A stretch of DNA of 64,000 nt from Flabesymbios commensalis (lineage: Eukaryota; Annelida; Polychaeta; Terebellida; Flabelligeridae), in assembly GCA_964017125.1 (NCBI GenBank), contig OZ024909.1:70744427-70808426 (forward strand), in the 5' to 3' direction. The position numbers were made by a program, and so were the translations under genes. Below are positions 12,488 to 23,300 of this stretch, one piece after another. Every line of letters begins with the position of its first letter. Within the stretch, counting starts at the first letter, position 1. Below the pieces are notes generated by a model. The model searched no databases. It was not told where the DNA came from and was given only the letters and a program-made list of their open reading frames with translations.

Positions 12488-13402
12488 TTCTTTTGATTTG
12501 CATTTTAAAGAATTTGTTTAGTTGTGTAGGCATATTTTTGGTGTTATTCATCTTATTCAGAATATAAAAACGAGTTTATTTTAAAACTGTAATTTTTCTT
12601 CTATTCCCATTACCCAAAAAATGATAATATAATTTGCCCTTTTTTAATTCACCTCCCAGCAAACACAAAACATTTGTATAACATTGGCATATATGGTAAT
12701 ACAGTACTCAACGAATTTAGCGAATAAAGCGTTAGCCTTCAGCCAATTACATTTTTCATATTGGACATGGGCTGTACCCGCAATTTAGGCCTACTGCCCG
12801 AAAAATTAGCAACGATAGTATTTTCTCACACGATCACAAAAACAAAACTGCCCGTGAACAAGATACGTTGACTCCATGTTGGATTAATGCCGGTGGGCCA
12901 GCACATAAGTTCTAAAATTCGGTGAACATCGGTCCGTTTATGGCATGTATGGGCTGATACTGACATATACGTCTCATGGTAAAAACCACGAGAATAAGTG
13001 AGATAATCTGATACAGCGGCGAGCCAGTAAACAGAAAAAGTTGATCCAATACTGGCGCAATGCTGCATGGTTCACCTGCTACAAAGCTGGCCCAGCATCG
13101 ACCCGTCAATAGGTCAAAGTCTCGTAACGCTGCTTACCACGCACAGCTTCCTTGTCTGCTCCACACTGCCTCCTGAGATGTAGACATCCTGTACGAACAA
13201 GATAAATAGAGGAATTTTCGCTCTGGTTGTAACAAATACGTAGACAATAATTATGCAGTCATAATTTCAAATGACATTTTTGCTACTATTACATGTAGGC
13301 CTAAAAGTACTATTTGGCGCCCCCCCCCCCCCGGATCCGTCACTGGAAACTATACAAAACTTTAATTTTTTATACAAAACATAATATTTTTATATTTTTA
13401 AT

Positions 13403-13507
13403 GCAAACACGGGACATCGACCCAATGTTGGATTAATGTTGGTCCACCGTCTACGACGCTGGACCAATGTTTATCAAACATTGGGTCGGTGTCTCGTGTC
13501 TGCTGGG
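13403..13507. repeat. Palindromic MITE copy (CCAGCAAACACGA family)
   Basis: GCAAACACGGGACATCGACC to GGTGTCTCGTGTCTGCTGGG, with centre CCGTCTACGACGCTGGACC. A diverged pair of copies lies at about 12850-13110. Confidence 0.85.
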
Positions 13508-13591
13508 TAGGATCGGTCCCATTGCCATGGTAACCAGCTTTTACAAAATGCATTGTCTAAGAGGAGTCGATGACGTAGGACTTGGGGCACA

Positions 13592-13725
13592 TCCCACAAA
13601 GAATCTTAAAATTAAGATTATCTTAACTTTCTCTTATTTGCATTAGAAAAGTTAAGATCATCTTAACTTTTCTAATGCAAATAAGAGAAAGTTAGGATGA
13701 TCTTAATTTTAAGATGTTTAGTGGA
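13592..13725. repeat. Near-perfect palindrome (hairpin MITE)
   Basis: Arms of about 55 bp read AATCTTAAAATTAAG, ATTATCTTAACTTTCTC and TTATTTGCATTAGAAAAGTT and return as their complement, with a centre near 13658. ATCCCACAAA at the left and GTTTAGTGGAATGG at the right are weaker matching ends. A diverged relative may lie at about 22480-22580. Confidence 0.9.
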
Positions 13726-13727
13726 AT

Positions 13728-14558
13728 GGTCCCCTAGAATATTATACACCTTCTGGGTAATATCAAGGGCCCTAGCCCTAGAATATTATACACCTTATGG
13801 GTAATATCAGGGCCCCAGCCCTAGAATATTATACACCTTCTGGGTAATATCAAGGGCCCCAGCACTAGAATATTATACACCTTCTGGGTAATATCAAGGG
13901 CCCCAGCCCTAGAATATTATACACCTTCTGGGTAATATCAAGGCCCCAGCCCTAGAATATTATACACCTTCTGGGTAATATCAAGGGCCCCAGCCCTAGA
14001 ATATTATACACCTTCTGGGTAATATCAAGGCCCCCAGCCCTAGAATATTATACACCTTCTGGGTAATATCAAGGGCCCCAGTCCTAGAATATTATACACC
14101 TTCTGGGTAATATCAAGGGCCCCAGCCCTAGAATATTGTACACCTTCTGGGTAATATCAAGGGCCCCAGCCCTAGAATATTATACACCTTCTGGGTAATA
14201 TCAAGGGCTCCAGCCCTAGAATATTATACACCTTCTGGGTAATATCAAGGGCCCAGCCCTAGAATATTATACACCTTCTGGGTAATATCAAGGGCCCCAG
14301 CCCTAGAATATTATACACCTTCTGGGTGATATCAAGGGCCTCAGCCCTAGAATATTATACACCTTCTGGGTAATATCAAGGCCCCAGCCCTAGAATATTA
14401 TACACCTTCTGGGTAATATCAAGGGCCCCAGCCCTAGAATATTATACACCTTCTGGGTAATATCAAGGGCCCCAGCCCTAGAATATTATACACCTTATGG
14501 GTAATATCAAGGGCCTCAGCCCTAGAATATTATACACCTTCTGGGTAATATCAAGGCT
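13728..14558. repeat. Minisatellite, 44-bp unit, about 19 copies
   Basis: Very homogeneous units of CCCTAGAATATTATACACCT, TCTGGGTAATATCAAGGGCC and CCAG. Units differ by single bases or 1-bp indels, which suggests recent spread. It starts immediately after the palindrome at 13592-13725. Confidence 0.97.
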
Positions 14559-14584
14559 TGATGTGTGACACAGCGATTACGGCT

Positions 14585-15085
14585 TGTTTAACCCTTTAAG
14601 CCCTCACGATGCATTAAAGCATCATCTTACATCCCCGAAAAAAAACTTAATTTTCCAAAAACAAATGGTTTTAGAACGAAAATTCCCATGAAACTGGTAT
14701 ACCAATACATGGCAATTTTTTTTTACTTTTCCACCCACATCAAATCATCTTTATCCACTACAAGTCGAGAATTGCGACAGCAATTCGCGGCTTGTAGTGG
14801 ATGAAGATGACAATGGTAAATTCAGGCTTGAAAGGTTTAACCCTTTCGCCGCTTATCACGACTATTATCGATTTCAATCCGTTTTATCAACCGATTAATT
14901 CACTGTTATTGGGAATGAAATGAGTGTTTAAACATCAAGGTTTGCACAAGTTTGGTCCCAAGTTAAACAAACATGAGCGATTTTCACCCACTTGAAGTTG
15001 TGGGTCGCGGTAGCGAGACACAACTTCAAGTGGGTGAAAATGTAAGTTTTATGTATTATAATATTTCGTGCGAAAAAGGTTAACA
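14585..15085. repeat. Two hairpin MITEs (TTCACCCACTTGAAGTTG family)
   Basis: A first hairpin, 14746-14809, has arms TTTATCCACTACAAGTCG and CGGCTTGTAGTGGATGAAG. A second, about 14985-15040, has arms TTTTCACCCACTTGAAGTTG and CAACTTCAAGTGGGTGAAAA around GTCGCGGTAGCGAGACA. Both sit between 'aacccttt' and 'aaggttaa' edges. The second type recurs at 23335, 32765, 37180, 37825, 51165 and 54285. Confidence 0.85.
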
Positions 15086-15419
15086 GAGGACGTCTCACAA
15101 TTACTATTTTGATCAGGTTAACGGATTTTCTGGGAAGTTTTGTTCAGAGCCACTCTGTAGTGTCATTATTTTAGCGATATTAAAGTCTCCTTCTTTGACA
15201 CCTGTGTGGTATATCTGCGTGCGAGTCTTCCACAATAATACAATGGAAACAGTCAGAAAAGATTACAATTTGCAGCTGTTGTGTCACAAAAAGGGACATT
15301 TTTATCATTGAATGTAACGACAGCGCTTTTCTACTAGATTTATCCTTGTCTTTTAAGACAACAACGACGCAGTCAGCTCGCATTGAGTGACGTGTAAACT
15401 GGAGGCAAAAATAAAACCT

Positions 15420-15500
15420 CACTCGAGGCATTGTACCAATGCTGGTTTGATGCTCACCCACCGTCTGCGACGCTGGCCCAACATCAAACCAACATTGTTT
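15420..15500. repeat. Palindromic MITE, partial copy
   Basis: ACTCGAGGCATTGTACCAAT, CACCGTCTGCGACGCTGGCC, CAACATCAAACCAACATTG. It lies 250 bp upstream of the candidate promoter. Confidence 0.7.
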
Positions 15501-15750
15501 TTCCTAGGACCAGACCACTATGACCCAAATTATGTCACAGGATGGAAAATACCCAACACGCAGGAGCGACCTGATTCTAGCATCTCCAGAGTGTGTGTCA
15601 AGAGGTTATAGAGAGAAATCCGGGTTGTTTATGTGCTTACTTGACCTGTGACGCCTTCCATGGAAACACTGGGCGTTCATCCAATGTCGCTATAGTGTCG
15701 GTCCGCCGTCGTGTATCCTCGGTGCAGCCCATCCCTCCCTATTAGAGACG

Positions 15751-15756
15751 TATAAA
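15751..15756 (+). promoter_or_regulatory. Candidate TATA box for the C3-like gene
   Basis: TATAAA lies about 1.55 kb upstream of the start codon and about 125 bp before a strong GTAAGTA donor at 15882. A start site near 15780 would give a ~100-nt non-coding first exon. This is inference from spacing only; no transcript is available. Confidence 0.3.
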
Positions 15757-15779
15757 CAGAGACCGCGAGCTGACATCTG

Positions 15780-15881
15780 CGCGAGATTTTGGCGATCCAG
15801 ACATTGTGGTGGATGTCTGTATCCTGGAGCTGATAAGTCCTCATACTGCTGCTTTTGTCACAGACACACAACTCCGATCCA
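15780..15881 (+). other. Candidate non-coding first exon (5'UTR)
   Basis: The stretch ends at a good donor (GATCCA|GTAAGTA) and follows a TATA-like box by about 25-30 bp. It would splice to the acceptor TTTTTTCAG ending at 17265, just before the start-codon exon. The left boundary is assumed, not seen. The stretch is somewhat richer in G+C than its surroundings. Confidence 0.3.
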
Positions 15882-16074
15882 GTAAGTAAACGTTTATCAT
15901 CACTGATTGATTTTAAAGCACCAGAGACTACTACACTACAAGTATATCGACTTAAATAAGTATCAAGCTAAACAGTAGGCCTACTTGTAACTATTACTAA
16001 GAACAGTTACTTAGATGATGAACGATTTTTTTCGCTTGAAATGTAGGCTATATTTAATAAAGGAGTAGCTTAAA

Positions 16075-16393
16075 TGAAATGAAATGAATCGGGCTTCAGG
16101 CCACCTTTGTGCACTATAGGCTAAGCTGGGCCAGGAGAACCTCCTGAGGATGGTGAGATGAATGAGATGTCCTCCAGATGTCCTCCAGACACAGGATTCA
16201 AAATTCGAGCCCTGGCGATCTGAGGCCGAGCACGCTACCTCTCGGTCACAGAGGCTCGCCACAATACTGACTTTTACACGTGGATGGGGAAGAAACATTT
16301 TTTGTTTCTTTTAAACCGCCGATACCGGGAACCGAATCCCGAACTCTGGCGTGAAAGGCAGCGGTGCTAACCACTACCCTAGGGCCCTCGCCC
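16075..16393 (-). mobile_element. Full-length two-headed SINE with TSD
   Basis: Minus-strand copy flanked by the 14-bp repeat AGGAGTAGCTTAAA (16061-16074 and 16394-16407). Read on the minus strand: GGGCCCTAGGGTAGTGGTTA, the Glu-tRNA-like head with B box GGGATTCGGTTCCCGG, AAAGAAACAAAAAATGTTTC, the Leu-tRNA-like head, and a tail of (TTTCA)n type. It is the most complete copy here. The minus ORF across it is SINE sequence. Confidence 0.93.
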
Positions 16394-16657
16394 AGGAGTA
16401 GCTTAAAGCAGTTGGGTTCTGCTTCACAGAACCATATTTATATTGTGGTTGGCTGTCCCCTCCACTCTTATGGACGCTGACCATTCTGCGCATGCGGATG
16501 GGTCTACCATGTGTACTTCACCAACTTTAATTTTTACCATAGACATGACGATATTCAACCCGGGAATTCCGCAGAGATCTTTCCTACTACTGTACTATAT
16601 CTAATATTATCAAAAATCTCTTGTTTATCTCTTTCCACTTCATTTGAATACGTAAGG

Positions 16658-16951
16658 CGGGGGCCCTGGTGCAGTGGTTAAAGCTGCCTGCGTGACAAGT
16701 CGGAGATCGCGGGTTCTGGCCTTCAAGTTTCAAAGAAACAAAATGTTTCTTCCCCGCTCACTCGTAAAGATTCAACATTGTGGGGAGTCTCCGTTACCAA
16801 GAGATAGCGTGCTCGGCCTCAGACCGCCAGGGCTCGAATTTTGAATCCTGTGTCTTGAGGGCAGTGTCATCTCATCCATCTCACCCTCATCTCACCTCAA
16901 GAGGTTCCCTTTTCCCAGTTTAGCCTATATGTGCACATTTATTTAATTTTT
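16658..16951 (+). mobile_element. Two-headed SINE, alternative left head
   Basis: Left head GGGCCCTGGTGCAGTGGTTA ... GATCGCGGGTTCTGGCC differs from the Glu-like head of other copies. It is followed by the shared linker TTTCAAAGAAACAAAATGTT and the Leu-like head. Imperfect 16-bp flanks ATTTGAATACGTAAGG (16642) and ATTTGAATACTTACGG (16952) suggest a TSD. The 3' end stops after GTGCACAT. Confidence 0.85.
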
Positions 16952-17155
16952 ATTTGAATACTTACGGTCATTATAAATGTTTAATTCTTTCACATCTTAT
17001 TCTTTGTTTTTACATATCGCATTTGAAATGAACAGCGTTGGTAATTTTTCACATGATCATCTCAGATATAATATAACTGTTATAAATTGGCGTGCGACCT
17101 ACAGCTCGGGTGCGATATACATAATGAACACCACACACAATATATTATCTTCACT

Positions 17156-17270
17156 TTCAGCGGACACTGAAATCGCACTTACTGTATAATAACGTGTTAT
17201 GGTAACTTTCTGTGGGCATTGACGTCGCAGCCACTGTATAATAAAGTGTTATGTTATTTTTTCAGCGGAC
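17156..17270 (+). repeat. ~53-bp tandem repeat around the exon 1 acceptor
   Basis: About two and a half units of TTCAGCGGACACTGAAATCG plus CACTGTATAATAA-GTGTTATG. The sequence TTTCAGCGGACACTGA occurs at the start of the first unit and again at the real acceptor (17257-17272). Confidence 0.8.
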
Positions 17271-17366
17271 ACTGACATCGTTTCCTAGGCGGAAAGATTT
17301 AAAGATGGGTTGCTCACTGCTACAACTGGTGGTGGTGTCATGCAGCCTAGGAATGGCTCTCTCAGC
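17266..17366 (+). CDS. C3: C3-like exon 1: 5'UTR end and signal peptide
   Basis: Coding begins at ATG 17305 and ends at 17366 before GTGAGT (62 nt, ends in phase 2). It encodes MGCSLLQLVVVSCSLGMALS plus two bases of an Ala codon: a short start, a hydrophobic Leu/Val core and a small-residue end, as in a secretion signal. The ATG is the only one that leaves a signal peptide in frame with exon 2. The acceptor ending at 17265 follows a TTTTTT tract and belongs to a ~53-bp tandem repeat (see findings). Confidence 0.85.
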
Positions 17367-20300
17367 GTGAGTTCTAAATTATAAACTTTATATTATTATA
17401 TTATAACACCCGACATTCACCCAATGTTGTTTTAACATTGTACTGCACCACCCAGCAAACACAAAACATTTGTATAGCATTTGTACAATGTTGGGCCAGC
17501 GTCGCAGACGTTGGGCCGACGTTGTACAAATGTTATTCTATTAATGTTTTGTGTTTGCTTGGCAGCGTCGCAGACGGTGAAGCGACGTTAACCCAGCATT
17601 GGTTCAATATCTCACGAGTGTTTGCAGTGAAGTGTGTTACCGGCTTCCTGATGTAACCTATTTTTAGATTTTATTTAAAAAATGAAAAATGTAATTATTG
17701 CGATTTTAATAAAAATATATTTTGTTATTTTAACGACAGTGCATATAACCATGATAACTGGTCACTTCACAACTAAAGCTGTTGTTAAACCTTTAAATGT
17801 CAGAATAATCCTACCTATTGACAGGAATATCTATGGTGTTGGCAAAGCCAAAACGCAGTATCTGCTTACTTCACAAGTAAGCAGATACTGACATTTGGCT
17901 TTGCGGAACAGATGTGTTTATTTACTTTTTCCTTTGTTAAGCTTCACAATGTTGACATATTCACCATGTTTTTCAGACGTGTGCTGATGGTGATCGGATC
18001 TGACGTGTTGTACTATGGACTATGTTTTACTTAGTTTTACCTTTGTCATACTTTGTGATATTTACCATATTTTTCAGACCTGTGCTGATGATGATTGGAT
18101 CTGGCGTGTTTCACCATGGACTATGTTTTATTCAGTTTTACACTGTGTCATATTTACCATGTTTTTCAGACGTGTGCTGATGGTGATCGGACCTGACGTG
18201 TTCTACTATGGACTATGTTTCATTTAATTTTATCTTTGTCATATTTACCATGTTTTGCAGCCCTGTGCTGATGGTGATCGGATCTGACGTGTTTTCCTAT
18301 GGACTATGTTTTATTTAATTTAATCTTTGTCATATTTACCATGTTTTTCAGACCTGTGCTGATGGTGATCGGACCTGACGTGTTCTACTATGGACGTCAG
18401 GAGAGCATCTCAATCACTCTACTCAACCATGACCATAACGTCCAGGTGGTCGTCACGCTCATGGATCCCGCCAAATCAACAACCCTCTCTCGGGAGACCA
18501 TCACCGTCCGACCAAGTAAGCATCTACAATACCTATATTTTCAGCAGATTCGCCACTGAACCCAGCAAACACGAGACGTTGAACCATTTTTGGCTTAATG
18601 TTGGGCCAGCGTTGTAGACGATAGACCGGTATTTAGCCAAAATTAGGTATAAACTATTTGCAGCTTAGCCACCACTGAATTGGCGTACCGTCCCAGCAAA
18701 CACGATATGGGGAACCATGGTTTAATGTTCGGTATATTGTTAGGAAGTGAAAATACAGCTTGTAATAATTGGCTAATACATGTGAGTAATTACAAACAGC
18801 TGATTCTATTTTATAGAACTAGTTTTTTTCCCAAAACATTGTGTTGAATTGATCTTATTTGAATGTATTGTAGGAAAAAGCTCTACTTACCATAACAAAT
18901 CGTATTTTTCATACAGGACACTACATTGGTTAAAAATGAAAGAGCACATTCCATCTAAGATTTCACTGTTTGCTTCAAGATTAGTGAAAGGTCTCAAACA
19001 TGCCATATTGACCTCTGTTTATTGTGTGACCACCATCTGCAACACTGGCCCAACATATAATTAAAATTCCATTCTATTTGTGCTGAAACTTTAACATTTT
19101 ACGTGAACAGATAAATTACAGCGAATGAAACCGTAAGGGAGACCTGCAAAAGCCACACAAAAACAATATAGACACAACGTTTGGTATTTGATGGTAGGCC
19201 CATGGATACCGATACCCTGTTTCTTTTTATTATTATTATTTTAGTTGACATAATTATACCACACGACTGATGTTACCATATGAAAACTCTGAAGCTTTAA
19301 TACAGCCTAATAGTAATCAAGGTAATTGATTCTACTTTATACTGATTATCTTTTTGAATGTTCATTTTCTGAAGCCAGTACAAACAGTAATAGCATTTTA
19401 TACCAATTTACCACTATTTACAAGTTATTATATCATTTCTAAGCATTGAAAGCTGTAATAGATTTTGCTATATTTTTGGTGGTTTCAACCATTTATGCTA
19501 AAGAAGTCTTATCTTTTTTATTCAGGTTGTAATAAAAAAAACCGAGTGGTCTGTGCAACGTTGCCCTAAAGGGGCCACATGCGTTAACTTGCTTCAGAGA
19601 CCAGCACCGTGCCAGATTCTGGTGGCTACAATAGCTATCCCTCCTTTTAATTTACCTGATTTATCTCATTATGTATTCATACTCGGAGGTAATGTTTCAG
19701 ATAACGCCGCTATGGCCACGCTGGAAGTGAACCCAGATGAGTTACCTGTCACTGACCCCCCGGCTAGTCACGTGGTCATCAAGGTGGAAGCCGCTGCTAT
19801 TGCTTTCACTAAAGAATCCCGAATTCTGCTGAGCAGCGAGAGCCACCTGGTGTATATACAGACAGACAAACCTCTGTATACTCCTAGACAACAAGGTCAG
19901 TTACTAATATGCGCAACTCGCATTAACAGCACCTGATGTATAAACAGACAAACACACATATAATATCCACTGCCCTTTTCTCAGCTTTCGATTTTTGAAA
20001 TTATGATAAATATTATGATTTCCAAAAAGAGTATACATAAAGAAATAATGTATTTATTTCTATTTGTAGTTCACGTCCGAGTATTCACCATGGATCATGA
20101 AATGCAGCCAGTTGACCTCCCTGTCAGACTCGACCTAATGGTAAATTAAACGGTAGTTGACAGTAATTCAGTAACGTTACCGATGGTAATCGTAATTTTC
20201 TATTTACGTATTATCGCCTTGCTAAATGACAGTCAAATCAAATCAAGTAACCTTTTCCCAAATTAAACATTTTTGCAGAAAATTCAATCGAGTGTGTATA

Positions 20301-23300
20301 GTATTAGATTACAAATCATATCCCAAAACGTAAGACGCTGAGCCAGCGAGTCAACGTCTCGTGTTTCAGCTGGGATGCATGATTATCACTCGTCTCGCTA
20401 CTAGTTTTCTCATGTATATTGAGAATTGGGCGTATCACTCGTCTCGCTACTATATAGTATTCTCATGTTTAATATAGGGTATCACTCGTCTTACTACTAG
20501 TATTCTCATGTATAATTATTATGTGGCGTATCATTCGTCCCGCTACTAGTATTCTCTTGTATATTATAGGACGTATCACTCTTCTCACTACTATAGTATT
20601 CTCATGTATATTATAGGACGTATCATTCGTCTCGCTACTATAGTATTCTCATGTATATTATAGGGCGTATCATTCGTCTCGCTACTAGTATTCTCATGTA
20701 TATTATAGGACGTATCACTCGTCTCACTACTATAGTATTCTCATGTATATTATAGGACGTATCATTCGTCTCGCTACTATAGTATTCTCATGTATATTAT
20801 AGGGCGTATCATTCGTCTCGCTACTAGTATTCTCATGTATATTATAGGACGTATCACTCGTCTCACTACTATAGTATTCTCATGTATATTATAGGACGTA
20901 TCACTCGTCTCACTACTATAGTATTCTCATGTATATTATAGGACGTATCATTCGTCTCGCTACTATAGTATTCTCATGTATATTATAGGGCGTATCATTC
21001 GTCTCGCTACTAGTATTCTCATGTATATTATAGGACGTATCACTCGTCTCACTACTATAGTATTCTCATGTATATTATAGGACGTATCATTCGTCTCGCT
21101 ACTAGTATTCTCATGTATATTATAGGACGTATCATTCGTCTCGCTACTAGTATTCTCTTGTATATTATAGGGCGTATCACTCGCTCACTACTATAGTATT
21201 CTCATGTATATTATAGGACGTATCATTCGTCTCGCTACTAGTATTCTCATGTATATTATAGGACGTATCACTCGTCTCACTACTATAGTATTCTCTTGTA
21301 TAATATAGGGCGTATCAATCGTCTCACTACTAGTATTATCATGTATATTATAATTATGGTCTTTCACTCGTCTTACTACTACAGTATTCTCATGTATATT
21401 ATAGGACGTATCACTTGTCTCGCTACTAGTATTCTCTTGTATATTATAGGACGTATCATTCGTCTCACTACTATTGTATTTTCGTGTATATTATATAGCG
21501 TATCATTCGTTTCGCTACTGGTATTCTCATGTTTATTATATAGCCTTTCACTCGTCTCACTACTAGTATTCTCATGTATATTATATGGCCTTTCACTCGT
21601 CTCACTACTAGTATTCTCATGTATATTATATGGCCTTTAACTCGTCTCACTACTAGTATTCTACTGTATATTAAAGGGCGTATCACTCGTCTCTCTCTAG
21701 TATTCTCATACACACTATTTATACTTATAAGCATCTAAACACACGTATGTATTGTTAAATATTGCTGTTGATTTCAGACCCCTCAAGGTATAATTATAGA
21801 GCGTACCTTATTACAAGATGATAGAGGCATCAACGTGCACAACTATCGTTTCCCTGATATGTCAATGCAAGGAAACTGGTCCTGGGTAGCATCATATGGT
21901 TATCAGGTAGGCATGGAGATTATTCATTATTCTTATGACACTATTATGTAAATTTCCTGTCACCGACACTGTCATGACACTGTCGCGTCACTATAATGTC
22001 ACTGTCATGTCACTATCATTTCACTGTTGAAATAACTATCACTGTCACTAACGTATCAATGACGTGACACTGTCATGTCAGTTTTTTGTCACGTCTTTAT
22101 TACCAACATGTCACTGACATGTCACGGTCGCGCAAGCAAAATTTGATTATATTGTTCAATAAAGATATTTTTCAGATAATATAAACCACAGAACTTTCAA
22201 ATACTTACAAAACTTAAAAATTAAAGAAATATGTTATTCTATTCATAAAGATCGATAATGATAAACATGACAAATTAGCCATTCAAACATTTATATAAAT
22301 ACAATTTTCGGAAAAATCCCCATTTCTTTGTCGGTTTTAAATGGCTCAATGGTTGTACCATAATTGTTTTTCAGGAAATATGTGAAAACTGACATTACAC
22401 GAGATGAATGCTTAAAGCTTACTGAATGTTTGAAAACTATACCTGCTGAATATTAGTGCTTTATATGGGATCTGGTTCCATCCCACCAATCATCTGCTTT
22501 TACATTAAGATAAATCCTAACGTTTCTAATGGAAAAGAGGGAAAGATTAGATAATCTTACCTTTAAGATTCTTATCTAGATGAGCCCCTGCTCCTGTATA
22601 TTTTAGGCAAGCATTATTTTTTTAGATGTCATTTTTATGTGAATACAAATTGTTTTATTTATTTATTTTATTAATATTATTTCAAAGAGTGCACGCGTCA
22701 GTAACGTCCATAAACCTGATAAAATACGTCAACAGATAAAAGTGATTTTCGCGGATCTACTGTATTTATGCTGCGAGTTATCCCATTAGATATGCAAATT
22801 ATATAATATTTATATCAATTTACTTTGCTGAAGAGCACTAACTAAAATCTTCTACCACCACCTTCATTTAAATATTCAGAATGTATTCAAATGACATCCA
22901 GACATCACAGAGTTCAGCAGCACATACGATTTGGCAAATGTTTTTTCTTTATTTACGTCTTTTGCCTTGCTGAGAATCCTTATGTATTCAAGAATCTGTA
23001 GGAACAAATGAATCTTAAACACATTAAAGGGCAAGATGATACGAATAATAAGTTGTAACCATGCTAACTGTTGTTAACTTTCTGTTTCAGTTAAAACAGA
23101 ATGTGACTGCTAAGTTTGAAGTGAAAGATTATGGTGAGATTACAGCACAAACACTTAGCTCTTAGGCTACCAAGCACGGTTGTAATCATTTTAACCCTTT
23201 AGGCGCTATGCACGAATATAATTGTTTTTAATTCATGTTATTAGGCGATCAAATTACTGTTATTGGGAACTAAATGAGTGTTTAAACATCAAGATTTGCA

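Noticed and set aside
12826-13109. Minus-strand ORFs considered as a small gene
   Set aside because: They coincide with diverged palindromic MITE copies and show no motif.
16011-16298. 95-codon minus ORF, also seen as similar ORFs near 11316 and 52551
   Set aside because: All three translate the same SINE; the shared peptide (VKVSIVGSLRDREVACSASD) is SINE sequence, not a gene family.
19553-19700. Open frame upstream of exon 3 starting MQRCPKGATCVNLLQ
   Set aside because: Does not align with C3, lies before a good acceptor (TTTCAG), and the phase from exon 2 fits only the 19701 start.
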